A DNA stretch of 64,000 nucleotides, taken from positions 62,001 through 126,000 of the forward strand of contig JAHQIW010000269.1 of NCBI GenBank assembly GCA_019055375.1. The letters run 5' to 3'. Positions within the stretch are counted from its first letter, which is position 1. Each line of letters begins with the position of its first letter. Under the pieces are notes generated by a model. It was not told where the DNA came from. It saw only the letters and a list, made by a program, of their open reading frames with translations, and ran no database searches. The position numbers and the translations under genes are program-made. Below are positions 11,951-24,547 of the stretch, piece by piece. The DNA is from Parelaphostrongylus tenuis. Lineage: Eukaryota; Nematoda; Chromadorea; Rhabditida; Metastrongylidae.

Positions 11951-12955
11951 GTTCATAAAAAGAATTAATCAGCTATATTCTCACCTGTATTTGCATCAGC
12001 TCTTTTCTCAGCTGCCGATATTCTAAGATCACGTTATGATTCTCGCGCCAGCCGCCATGCTCGAATCAATCTACCACCATGAACGACAGTCGCGAGAAGA
12101 AGAGACAAATGGAAACTGTGCTGGGGTAGACAAAATTCTTGAAGACGGACTGCCCAAATGTCGAAGTATCCAAGTAATTTGTTTTTCTTGTTGAGCATAT
12201 AAGTGGCTGTTAATAAATAAACAGTTATGCACCTCAACTGAGGCTTCCACAATTTCACCCTTCAGGGCTTAATTTCCTTCCAAGGGAAGTTTTCGAACTA
12301 CAGAACGCAAACTTGCTTTCACTTGTTTTCAATTGAGCAAACATTTTGCCATGTTCGCTTTGTAGGTAGGCGCAGAATACTTCCATTTTGCTGTTCAATA
12401 TTCGTGACTGTCCTTAACGTCTGAGTATACTTACTCAACTTATTTGCTATAACATAAGTTTTTAGCGTTAACGTCTTCACTACAGAAGCACATGATACAC
12501 ACGAGAATAATCTTTCTTCTGACTTGCTCATCGCTTAACAATGCGATCAAAACAGCGGCAAGCTGGTTATTTGGCTTTGTTCAGCCATCGTAAAAATCAA
12601 ATATAATAGCTGTCTATATCATGCCAATGACTGTATCTTCAATTTCTCATCAGTAAAAACGACATTGGTTAAATAAATTTTCTTTTTCTAATTTCTTTTG
12701 GCCAATGAAGAAATTGTGTAAAAGCTCGAATGCCTTCAGCTACTGCAGTAGTGAGACAGAAATGGAATCGTATGAGATTTCTTAGGAAATTTTTTTACAT
12801 TCTATCTTGAGACTTAGGGCTGATCGGGGCGATACGGAGCAATCAAATACTGAGGAGTTGCATAAGAACTTATCAGTGGTCAGTTAGCAGCAACAGCAGT
12901 TTTGGTCATTTAGTAAGCATAATGGGGCGATGGCGAAGCGTGATGAATAAGTGTA
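11951..12955. other. Spacer between two RTE elements; no gene seen
   Basis: AT-rich sequence with short frames only. Its right end carries the target-site copy GATGAATAAGTGTA (12942-12955) of the adjoining RTE insertion. Confidence 0.6.
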
Positions 12956-15900
12956 TCACCTGTATCACCTGTCGTCCCGTTGATCGTCGAGTGACTCGAA
13001 CGGGTACCAGCAACTCTTCCATTTTTCCCTATCGCGTGCAAGAGTAACCCAGTGGGTCCTCCTTGACCTAGGAATTCGCTGAGCATCATATCTTTCTTCT
13101 ATCGCTTTCGTGAAGAAATCGGACCAACGGGTCAGTGGTCTTTCTTTAGTGCGCTTGATGTCCCGAGGAATCCAGTCGGTAACGGCTCTCGTCCATCGGT
13201 TGTCGTTGAAGCTCGTCACGTATCCGGCTCACCTAATTTTGATATCCTGGCGTGTAGGAAGGCGTCCCTAATTTGCGATTGCTGACGTTGGTCGGAACTT
13301 CGGATCCTTTCTCTCATTTGCGTGATACGGGATACTCCTAGCATCGACCTTTCGACTGTGCGTTCGATAACGCCAAGTGATCTTTCATCCTGCTTACGTA
13401 ATGACCACATTTCTGCTGCATACGTCAGGGCAGGGATAATTGTCGAGTCGAGAAGGTGGGCACGGAGTCTGATGTTCCTTATTCTCTTCACTACATCTTC
13501 GATGCTCTTAAACGTACCCCAAGCCGCTCGTTTCCTCCTGCTCAACTCTAGAACTAGGTCGTTCATCATGTTGATTACCCGACCTAGATAGACGCAAGTG
13601 GAGCATTCGGAGATTGTCGTTCCGTTGAGCGTGAATGGGGCATTCAAAACCCAACCGTTCCTCATAAACATTGTTTTCGTTAGATCTAGTTGAAGAGCAA
13701 TCTTTCCACAGGCGTTATCGAAAACGGTCAACATTCGTTCCGCTTGGCTGATGTTTGGTTTTATCAGAACGATATCTTCAGCAAAGTGAAGATGGTTTAA
13801 TTGTCGTCCGTCAATTTTCACTCCCATATCGTCCCATTCTAATGTCCTCATGACGTTTTGTAAGGTGGCAGTGAATAGTTTTGGCGAAATTGTATCGCTT
13901 TGTCGAACCCCTCTTCTTACGTCAATGGTGATATTGTTGTAGAATGGAGATACTTTGGTCGTGAAATCTTTATAAAGCTCACGAAGGATCATTATGTACC
14001 GCGTAGGGACGCCCTGGTTATCCAGAGCCTCTATAACCGCTTCTGTTTCTACTGAGTCAAAGGCTTTCTTCAGATCGATAAAAGTGCGACAGAGTGGTTG
14101 TTTGTACTCTCGGGAAACTTCAATGAGTCTTGTGATCGTGTGGATGTGGTCTATGGTACTAAATCCTTCTCGGAATCCTGCTTGTTCGCATGGAGGTCCT
14201 TCGTTCAGTGTTCTTTCAGTCCTGTATAGCATGACTCGAGTAAAGAGTTTATAGACAACGGACAGCAAGCAGATTGGGCAATAATTGCCTATGTCGTGAA
14301 GGTCTCCCTTTTTGAACAACAATACGGTCTTGCTGGTTTTCCAGCGAACAGAGATCTTGCATTCTGACAGATAGCGGGTGAAGAGTCGAGCCAGGGTGTT
14401 GATGAGAACTGGAGGCAGGTTCTTCAGGTGTTCTGGTCTAATCCTCTCTGGACCGGGTGTTTTTCTGCTCTTCACCGACGATATAGCATGTCGGATTTTG
14501 GAAAGGAGGACCGGTGGAACAACATATTCGTCATCTTTCAATTTATATGACCGTAAGTGGACATGGCTAGCGAAGAGATCCGAGTAGTATTGGTGGATGA
14601 TTTTCTCCGTAGCCCTTCTCGAAGCTGTAAATGTCCCGTCAGGGTATCGGAGTGCAATCATCTTGGTCTTATAGTTGGCGAAGTCCTCGTTGGGCTTTGC
14701 GAATGCTCTTCCCAGCTTCTGCAGCTTCTGCAGCTTCTGCCGTAACTGCTGCTCTTCTCTCTTTGAGGTATTCTTTTATCGCTTCTCTGCAGCGTTTCGC
14801 AAGTTCGGACGTAAGGCTTTGGTTGCCTGTAGCTCGTGCGATTCCACGTTGACGTATCAGCTCGAGTGTTGCGGAGACAAGCGTCTATTCGTAACCTTAG
14901 TACTCTCGGCTTTCATAGCGCTAGCGTGAAGATATTCAACGAGTCGATCGCATTCTTCATCGATGTTGTCGACAACGGTATCTTCCCAAGAGCAGATTGA
15001 TGATTTGAATTCATCCCTGTTTATGGTAGTTCTGGGACTTCGTTGTTTGAATTTAGCGGCTTTCTCTCCTCCCTTCGAAAAATGGAACGTTGATCAAAGG
15101 AGGCGGTGGTCTGATCCTATGTAGAATCTAGGAACAACAGCGACATCGGTCATTCAAAACCTTCGATTTACTGATGTGGTCTATTTCGTTATGGTACTCT
15201 CCATTGGGAGACTCCCACGTCCATAGCTGAGAAAGAGGCTTTTGGAATTGCGAGTTACCATGGATGGTTTGAGTCGTCATGATAAACTCAGGCAGCCTCT
15301 AACCCTGTTCATTCCACTGTAGTCCGTGAGTCCCTTTGTGACGTTCTTCAGACGTTCTTCTAGGTCCAGTTTTTGCGTGAATATCTCCGACAATGACCTT
15401 GAAGAATTGATGATCTTCTCTGGAGAATTTTTCGAGGTCCATATAGAACTCTTCGACTTCGTCTTCGTCACAGCTTGATGTTGGTGCGTAAGCAACGAAG
15501 ATTGTTGAAGCCGGCATAGAACCACGTCGTTTCAACCGTAATCGTCCGATACGGGTTGTTAGTTGTTCAAACGAATCAAGTTCACTGTCAAATTCGATTT
15601 GACGAGGACGCCAACGCCGCCGACACCTCTGCGATCGCTTCCAAGGAACAGTTCTTCTCCGGTGTCATAAACAGCCTGAAAAGGATGACGCCTTCTCGTG
15701 TCAGCCAGGCTAATGACGTCGTACCTTGTTCTTCTCTGCTGGAATCAATAGATCTTCTACAGCGGATTCGTGAGCAAGGGTTCTTGCGTTGTAGGTACGG
15801 ATCGTCATTTTAGTCCGTTTCGATCTTGGCAGCCTAGTTCGGTCCTGAGATTTTAGCAGCCTCCCCGTACTTGTCCTACCTGGCGCTGCCGTACCAGGGG

Positions 15901-16310
15901 CTCTTTGGGGGCAGGGGAATGAGGCCCATATTTGTTACTGCTTTTGGCATTTTGATAGCCAACGTGTAGCTTGCCATGCTCTATACGTTGGGGTTGGGTA
16001 CTCACGAGTAGCTTGCCAGTCTCTCTCGGAGGATCGGGAGGAGCTTGTTTGTTGGAGGCGACTCCTAACCGCCTTCCATGTACTTCTCAGCCGCTTGATT
16101 GCAGGCTTTTGGCCGACCTGACTCGCAGAAAAAGAGTTTTTGTCAATTCGGCGCTGCAGAAGCAGGGAGCTCATCCCCTGAATCCACCTGCGTCTCTGCG
16201 AAGCACACGGTCGCTTTTAGTTCTCGTTTATTCCCCTATCCACCACCTGGGGACGCGCCACCTGCCCTCGCGACTAACCGGGCGGGATCCCTCAAAGAGG
16301 GAGGTCCGTG
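12956..16310 (-). mobile_element. RTE-type non-LTR retrotransposon, near full length, with target duplication
   Basis: One long decayed ORF runs on the minus strand from about 15808 (MTIRTYNARTLAHES) to about 12965. First comes an apurinic-type endonuclease domain (VAYAPTSS; the usual GDFNAK is GDIHAK). Next is reverse transcriptase in an uninterrupted 481-codon frame at 14661-13216, with KTPGPERIRPEHLKNLP, FIDLKKAFDSV, GVRQ and the catalytic box. The C-terminal region has FNDNRWTRAV and RWSDFFTKA. The catalytic box reads FAEDIVL, so the first aspartate of FADD is glutamate. Frame breaks lie in the endonuclease part and near 13216, where the shift also hides a stop. Both ends are bordered by GATGAATAAGTGTA (12942-12955 and 16311-16324). 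The 3' end has a short GGTGATAC-type repeat tail, as RTE elements do. Confidence 0.92.
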
Positions 16311-16324
16311 GATGAATAAGTGTA

Positions 16325-18043
16325 GTGTGAGACAAATGGCAAAGCAATGATAGTCTAAAGGCAGTGGCGGCCTGTGTAGTGGAACATTTATAGAGTGGAA
16401 ATAGCTCATTTTTCTGCACATTCAAATTTGAAAATTTGTTCCACACTACAACAAATGAGGGTCATTTCACCAGGATGGAAGAAGTCAGCTGATGGTTTTG
16501 CACATTTCATAAAACCGAATCTGTGTCGGCAAATCGACATGGAGATCCTTCATTTTCAGTGGCCAAAGCCTTCAATGATTCATCTCAAATCCGCTTTGAA
16601 AAACCCTAGCGGGAAGATTTTCCTACTAGAACGGTGAATTTTGGCTGTTCTAAATTGTTGATGGCAACGAGGATTTTTTTGCATTTGTGCAGAACTACTT
16701 AAGATGAATTAATTTTTCTCGCAAGCCAGCGTTTTCTTAATTTTTTTTCAAGTTACTAACCTAACACGAGGTTGTTGTAGAAGTTTTATTCGGGAGGCAT
16801 TCCGACGCTTTCGTTCTTCTTTTGAGAAGAAATAATTTGGGCAGTTTCTCTACAGTTGCTAGAGTAAACTCAAATAGATCTTCCTTAGACCACTAATTCC
16901 TGTTATAACGCAATACACAGTTAACGCTTCAGATTTTCTTTCAAAAAGTTGCGCGAGAAAAAACACTGCCTATCTACCGTATTCTATGGACTTCTCGAAA
17001 TTAATAATCACTTTTTTAGTGCCATAACCAGTAAATAGCTTTCAAAGAAATCTAACAGTGACTTTTAACTTTGTCACAGTGTACAAACATTCCTTCACGT
17101 ACCTTATCTACTCGCACCCACAAAAATTGCCAAGAAAATCTGGTACCGTAAACAATGCGAAAAATAAACCTTTCTTATCAGTCACATCTATTTATGGTGT
17201 TAAGATGAAGTACAAAATCCTTAAGCCTAGGCGAAAAAGAAGAAAAAAAAGACTTTGGAAGTTTAGCAAGACTCGCTCTGAAGCCTGGAAATATTGTTGT
17301 GAAGTGCATCACAAAACTTATCTCATGATATCCGTAATCTTGTGCGGTATAAGAAAATGATAGGCCATCAACTTCGCTACTGATTAAAAAAAATCAAGCA
17401 GCGTGGCTACTCATCCAGAATTTCATTTCTCCAAGGAAAACATAAATGCAAAGCATTTGCACAATTGGAGAGATCGAAAGTGATTATCTGGGAAATTCTT
17501 CGAGTAGTGTATTCCGATTACGGAAAGGTTCTGACATATCTCGAAAGTGCTTTTCATGACAGCGTTCTGCACCAAATCTCCTTATTTGTCTCAAATCGTC
17601 GAACTGAGACCATATCAATAAAAACGTGATGGGCGGGGAGAATCTGTGCTAGGAAAGAAAAAGTATGTTGGAATAGTTGTTGCTGTCACTTTGGTCGTTC
17701 TGTATAATTATTGGCATACATCATTTTTCTTTTAGATTTCCACACTGCCTGAAAGTTGAAAGTCCCGTAATGTCAATACCTATCGTAACATAAAAAGAAT
17801 TCAAAGATTTTTCGCTTAAATTGAGCAGTTTGCGGCTGCGTGAAACTATTCTAAAAAACTCAAGAGCCTCTCATTTACTCAAGGTATAGTAGGGCAAAGT
17901 AATGCTTAGCAAATATTTACTGTTGATTTCTTACTAACTCATAAGAAAACACTCAATTTCATTCTTACTTGATTCTGCTAAGAGGTGATGCTTCCTAAGT
18001 TTCTTCAGAAGTGGATTTGTTGAAGATCGCCTGCCTGGTAAGT
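16325..18043. other. No gene recognised
   Basis: AT-rich non-coding sequence between the RTE target site and exon 1 of gene copy A. A promoter for copy A would fall here, but I see no motif worth naming. Confidence 0.5.
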
Positions 18044-18298
18044 ATGACAAAAACTCCGGCCCGCTTTCCTCTAATTCCTCTGCTCACCTTCACTGCAGTG
18101 TTTGGATGTGGAACATTTCCAGGAGGAACAAGTCTTTCTTAGAAGATTGTTTTTTCAATTGCTTAGATTTGTTTTTTGGTGCAGAAACTTTCATTTTCAA
18201 ACAATTTTTTTATGAACTTTCTTCTAAACTATTTCTGAGACCTCGCTCAGGATAATATAATCTGATGACATACTTTGAGCCTTTCATGACGTGTGCTA

Positions 18299-18375
<77 letters not shown>

Positions 18376-20435
18376 CAAGACATGTGTTTCTGCCTTCCAG
18401 CCTCATCAGTTGAATGTTGCCTTCCGTTTCTTAGCCAATCCCTTTTAGAGTGAGACTCCTCACGTATAAAAGAATCGACAACGAACTACTTACATTGTCA
18501 TAAGGTGAAAAAACCACCTATCGGAAAATGTTGTATAGCCGATTGCCCTACAACGTATTAACTGAAAGTAAAGGCAGAGTGCAAGTGGTTAGGCTGGAAG
18601 GCCAAAACTTGTGTCTTACACCATATAAGTGCTGTAGCGGATCTCAGGAAAGGCTGAAAATCTTCTATCAGATTATATTACTGACCTTAGTCACGCTAGG
18701 TATCTATAGTACGTCTTTACTATGCAGCAGTACAAAGATCAGCATTTCAGAGGAATGTTGTGGCTTAACGATAATTTTCTTAAGAGATATATAGAGCTAG
18801 GTATAAGCTAATCAAATGGCGATGCTTACCTACCATTGAACATCAGTGTTTATATAATTGTTTCCCAGTTAGTTTATTCTTTACTTGCCTAGCTTTACCA
18901 AACACAACTTCCCCTTGTCTATTTAGAGGTTTCAAATACTTTCCGACTTTTACCTACTCAGTGAAGCAGTCATGAAATTCAGTGAGCTCAAAGACCTTCA
19001 ATGTTACCGTTCCTTGCCGGTGGCTATGGTTTACTCAGTGTCACCTAATGCAGCTCAGGTCGCTGGAATTTCGAGAGTGCAGATTCAGTCAGAGCACTTG
19101 TCATGCCTATTGTGATGCATGCAGTGAGCTCATTTTTTATGCGCTGGGCGAAAACTTCAATTTTTAAAGATTGTGCTCATTTTGGCTTCAATGAAGTTTG
19201 CATGACTCTACATAACTTCGTCCTAAATTAGCATATAATTCCTTATTCGGCGGAAACGTCGTTGTTAAGGTGTTTGATGTTCTCGAACAGCACGGTCGCG
19301 GTGCTGGCCTCCCGGATTTTGTAATTTCATCCATTTTCAATCAGCTCACATTCAGCATAACCTACACACCACTGAAATGCAAAAACGTGGCAGTTAATTC
19401 AACAGTAATGGTCAATAGTAAGTTTCAAGATTTAACGCCCGTCGACATATTCAGGTGTAATGTGAGCAAATGCTCACATAACCATGAAAATGTTTTGTAT
19501 AGGTAACAAAACTAACTTTTGAGAGCACAGTTTCATAGAGTTATGCATGCGAGTTACATCTCTACTTCTAAAATGAGGTCTAGAATTTGCTTCTTCGTAG
19601 AGCGCTTCATGAGAAATTCGTTTTCTGATGTGCAAATTACATCATGAAAAACATTGTGAACTTTGTTTTCAGGTTATCGACTATGTTGAGCTGATACCAT
19701 AGACAGATGGTAACACACAAAATGCTGAGACATAGAGTACAAAATCACTCATAAAATATAACAAACGCTGTTTTGATCAAAGAACAATTTCTTTAGATTA
19801 GAAAACTTTGGAGTGGAACATATCTGAGTTATTTCCTCAAATTGTCATCCTAGCCATTCAACTATTAGTCTCAATTTATTTTACGAAGTCTGACAATGCA
19901 TTTTGACACATTTATGATATCTGTTATGGACATTTATACAGTGCAAGACACTTGTTTCGGCCTTGAGGCCTCGTCAGTTGCACGATGTCTTTTTGCATTT
20001 TATGAAGTATTCTACAAATCTTCCACTTCGTTGTTCGGTTTCTGAGTCGAACATTCTGGATAATGAAGTTGTTTTCAGCTATGATGATGGCGCCAACCTG
20101 CGTAATCTTTAACAATACAGTGACTGGATTGTGTAATGAGATGCGAAATATGGGTATGTTGAGCGGTGGCGCTGCAGGCATGATTCTCACCGCTGTTCCC
20201 CCATAAACACATGTCAATTTCAGGATTTCCCTCGGTTTTAATTCAATTTTCTTCTACAAATTTTGTATTCAAATTTGTATTGAAAGATGAGAACAGATTC
20301 TCGCTGACCACAAACATGATCATGGCGAATTGGTCGAGGGACATGTGGCAAAGAGTGGTAGACAGAGCGGCTCGAGCCTTGACATTAGGTCCGCTTGGAT
20401 CGCACTTTCTCTCTGCTCTAGCGAGCGTGTCATAA
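18044..20435 (+). pseudogene. Copy A of the secreted protein family, damaged
   Basis: Blocks are 18044-18131, 18983-19123, 19270-19417, 20079 to about 20206, and 20307-20435. Exon 1 is intact from ATG (MTKTPARFPLIPLL, then FGCGTFPGGT) to a donor aligned with those of B, C and D. Exon 2 lacks about five bases in two places relative to B, so its frame is lost. Exon 3 is open (VFDVLEQHGRGAGLPD). Exon 4 has CVIFNNTVTGLC. Exon 5 is an intact 43-codon frame with MANWSRDMW ending LASVS, but the AG acceptor in front of it has become TG. Closest relative is copy B, which it faces tail to tail about 1.9 kb away. Confidence 0.68.
18299..18371. repeat. (TA)n microsatellite
   Basis: An almost pure run of TA dinucleotides with one phase break. 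It lies between exon 1 and exon 2 of gene copy A. Confidence 0.97.
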
Positions 20436-22290
20436 AGCAAAAATCGGCCGTGAAATGTTTTGATTGTACAGCACAATTGCTCGCTTATGCCTTATGAGAA
20501 CAATAAACTGGTTAACGTATGTCAAATAATCATTTCAAGACCAAATTTCTTTTAAATCCTGCATTTTTGACTATTCGAAAATTCTAGCAAATAGCATAAA
20601 ATTGACAAAACGATAAGCTAACGCTTCGATATGCTCGTTTTCATGTTCAGTAATCAGCGAATATTTTAGAAAAGTGTGCGATATGAAGAACTTTTCGCTC
20701 CTCTAACTTATCTAGAATTTCGCACAAAAATCATGCTCGGAAGGAAATCTTTACGTGTGCATTTGAAAAATATTTCCTATTACTGGCAGGCTCAATGAAA
20801 TATTAGAAATTGGAATGATAATGTTTTTGACCAAACGATATTCTTTTTATTTTACCGCTTACAGCGGTAGTATGATGTTCCAAATATATACCCATTGATG
20901 TAGAGTGATGTGCGAAACTTTTGCATCAGGCGGGACTAGAACCCACATCTCACTCTTTCAGGTATGCTCTGTCCGTTACACTACTGAGGCTCATTTTGCA
21001 CATCGCTCTTTCTACGCTACAGCGCATCTATCTGTCATCCGCCAGCCGTCAACGGCCTGGCCCGGGTAGTCGGTCTCGACATTGAGCCCAGTCACGCTGA
21101 TAGATATTTGGCTAATATAGATCCAATAATATTCTTCTCATTCAACCGCTTGTAGCGGTGGTATGATGTTCCAGGTTTATACCCATTGATGTAGAGTGAT
21201 AAAGTTTGACCATTAATACTTTGAAAATCTTTCAAAAATTCTAACACATATAATGCGCTTTGTTCAACGAAAATCTTTCATCTTTGATAGCATAGAGTCA
21301 GCTGAATAAAAATTCTTCAAGGTTTTCTTCCATTTATCCAACTTCGACATAATAAACTTTTCTAGACACTAATGTTTTACAAGCTCAGAAGTAATCGAGA
21401 AGAGTATTGGTCCTTTTGATCAGAGATCTCTTCACATTTAAAAGGAGCTCGAAACTTCTACATTCACTGTCAGACCAGTGATAGTGAGAAACAAGGCTGT
21501 CTTGGAACTCAATATTTCTCCCTAATGAGCAGATGCGAGGTTGTTTGTGATAATATATATCGAATTATTGATGCCACATACTTGAGTATTTGGACAGTAT
21601 GACTGCGCTGATAGTGCGAACCCCAACATAGCTTACATTCGTTTCTGTCTCACGCAACTGTAGTTCATGGTGACGGTCTGCTTCGAGAATGGTGACAAAT
21701 GCGAGGCCCATTCCGTGGATCTAAACTCGTTGCTATTTGCGTATACAGATGGATGAAAACCACAAACACGTCCGAACATCGTTTGGGTCTTTCATGAGGA
21801 CACTGGCTTCTTTCGCATTCCACTCTACTGTTCTTTTTGTCCATTTGTCAGCTGTTCTCCTGATTAAGTGGCCGGGCTATGAGTATTTCGTTTATCATAA
21901 ATCACAAAGGTGGGTGAGATTTTTCCAAATTTGAGCTGCTCAAGCCGGCTAGAAGTTGCGCAAAATAGTCTACTTGTTTTTGAGCCTATCAATCAATCAC
22001 TCGAGACAAACCGCTCATACTTCTGCACGAAATGTAATGTTCTTCACATTTGCGAAAGCACTCTGTTGAGCGAACTAAACGCCTTCTTCGACTCATTTTT
22101 CATGGCAAGTTCTCAATTGGTTATTTAGAGGAGCAGTCAAATTCTGCATCATGACAATTTATTACATTTTTCGCTCTACTTGATTATAAAACATCTTTTT
22201 TGTCAATTACTTCACAATTTTTGTAATGCAACGGTCAAAAAATGTATGAGTATATTGACTATTTCGAGGAATCCATGACTGATTTTCGTT
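20436..22290. other. Spacer between convergent copies A and B
   Basis: Contains the SINE unit at 20831-21202. The rest is AT-rich and without supported exons. Confidence 0.5.
20831..21202 (-). mobile_element. tRNA-like SINE unit within inverted arms, flanked by 80-bp direct repeats
   Basis: The minus-strand core at about 20924-20992 has box A-like TAGTGTAACGGACAGAGC and box B GGTTCTAGTCC. Short inverted arms (20900-20918 and 20992-21014) surround it. A direct repeat of about 80 bp (20831-20910 and 21123-21202), containing AGCGGT and TATGATGTTCCA, brackets the unit at a distance of 292 bp. Confidence 0.7.
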
Positions 22291-24547
22291 TTATGAGACG
22301 GTGGCTACTGCGGAGATGAAGTGCAATCCAAGCGCGCCTGATGCCATGGCTCTCACCACTCTGTTCACCACGGTTTGCCACATGTTTCTCGACCAATTTG
22401 CCATGATGACATTTGTGGTCTAGAAAGGCCTTCTTCATTAGGAAAACAAAGTGATTAAATAAATAAAATGCAAACCGAGAGAGTTCCTGAAATTGACATG
22501 GCTGTGGAGGGAATAGGCATCACATTCATACCAGTGCTTAGTATACATCCTTGTGCCATGTTGCTGCATGTTGCAGTTATGGTATCACCAAAAATTATGC
22601 ATTTCGCTTCCATTTCCTTCGTAGCTGCAAGTAAATTTTTCCATTAAAACGACTGCTTCTTTACAGGAATCAAATAACGATGTGGATTGAATCTCGTCAG
22701 TAATTTTTGCTTGCACTGAATGAGCATTCGATGCAGAGTTTTCTCCAATGAGATGAATCATTAAGAAACACTTCGGGAAAATGCTGTGAAATTTCTAGAA
22801 ATTCTTTTGGGGTAATTTAAAATTACAAGTAAGATATGATTTTGGTTGAATTTTAGGAAGTCCTTTCTTTGAGGATTCTATGCTTCCAGTACAACATAGG
22901 TCGTAATTCTTTTAATAGTCGTTTTGTGCTCTTTAACTTATTTTTGTTTCTGCATTCGACCTCTGTGTTCAATTAAAGGAAACTTTCTTTTCTAATAGTA
23001 AACATGACAAAAAGTTTCACAACATTTTCAAGATCGCCGTAAGTTGAAATGATTGTAAAATTAACCTTACTATGTGATTCAAACTTCAGAAAGTTTATAA
23101 GTCTTATAAGAAACTCTTTTTATTACATATAATTTCATTTAGTCCGTATCACAGTTCTTTTTCATTGTACATTCCCAATTCTTCAGGATTCAATTTGCTT
23201 TTGTCTTTTTTCAAAAACGTTGTAGAGTACTGGTCAAGCACGTCTTTTTACAATCTAATGGTGCCCAGGCTAAAGTGTTCTGTAGGGCATCTATTATTGA
23301 TTGCCGGAGAGTATTGGGGTGAGGGAAGGTGGGTATCAGTTCAGCGCAGCACCGAGCATCACAGTGACTCGGCCAAGGCCCCTATGATTAGCACTACCAA
23401 AGCACACTCATACTTTCTTTGAAAAAAAAAGACACTACTTGAGTAATTAACTGAAAATGTTACTACCCATGATTAATCATTTTGTTTTTGAATGTGAACA
23501 GAGAATGCTTTAACTGCACGATTAAGCTAAATGCGACTTTTTCCTAGTAACAAAAGCGCTTATTGACTATACAACTCGAATCTGACGAATGGACGCTGTA
23601 TTTTGATTACCCATAATTGGATTGCAGGCATAGCATGGTCAACTGCCACGTCTTTGCATTCCAGTGGTTGGTAGTTGGTGGTGACACTGAGCTGATTCAA
23701 AATGGCTGAGATTATAGCATCGGGTAGGAGGGCAAGGCGGCCCTGTTGATCGAGAACATCAAGCACCTGAAGACCAATGCTTCAACTTGCGCAATTACTT
23801 AAGCTCTTCTTAATTATCTATAGCTATGCAGACTGCGCTGAAAGCAAAAATGGAAGAAGGTTATTTGAATGTTGACGTCATTATTCAACTTATTCAAGTA
23901 TTGTCAACTTACGGCTTGCATCACAGCGCGCATCACAAGTGCCCTGGCTGCATCTGCACTAGTTGAAATGCCAACGGCCTGCGCTGGTGCAGCAGGTGCA
24001 ATTGAGTAAGCCATAGCCACCGGTAAGGAGAAGCCGGTAAGGTTAAAGGTTCTTGAGCTCATAGCAGCTAAATGTCACGACTCTTCGATTAGGTAGATAA
24101 AAAGCAGAAAATTCCTATAACACTCTACTTGAACAGACAAGAGTTAGGGTCAGGGAATTGAACAAACAAGCAAATAAAGTAGCCAAGAAATAATCAAATA
24201 AACATTCATGGTAATAGTCACCAAATTTTGCTTTTCCCATTCTAATATTGCTGGTGATAAAGAGTTTAGGAAAAATGTTTTCACAACTCATTGACATTGA
24301 CTCGAACTATTTCTTTGTAATGTTGCTCGCTGGATTTGCGAATAGTGATGGACTAGTCGAGATATTAACATAGTCAAAGTTCAAGGCACAGTTTTTCAAA
24401 ATGAGATTGCCCTGATTATAAATAACACTAAAAAGAGAAAAGAACGTTCTATAGATACTTGTACCTCCTGGAAGTGTTCCACAGCCTAACACTGCAGTGA
24501 TGATGAGCAGAGAAATCAGGAGCGGGCGTGCCGCAACTTTTGTCCAT
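22291..24547 (-). pseudogene. Copy B of the secreted protein family, lightly damaged
   Basis: Exons on the minus strand are 24547-24459, 24067-23913, 23766-23611, 22624 to about 22455, and 22419-22291. Exon 2 reads SSRTFNLTGFSLPVAMAYS and exon 3 VLDVLDQQGRLALLPDAIIS. Exon 4 keeps the CII and second-cysteine motif, and exon 5 is an intact 43-codon frame with MANWSRNMW ending AVATVS. Compared with copy A there is one extra G directly after the ATG, which throws the signal peptide out of frame. Exon 3 ends in phase 0 where the family uses phase 1. The exon 4 donor position used in copy C has lost its GT. Confidence 0.7.

Noticed and set aside
20243..20476. A conserved-looking peptide (CHMSLDQFAM type) on the strand opposite each family member: here, near 22300-22440, 30480-30600 and 37640-37800
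   Set aside because: It recurs because it is the antisense reading of the conserved last exon (MANWS...). On the sense strand the same bases end in a proper stop after a family signature, so the antisense frames are shadows.
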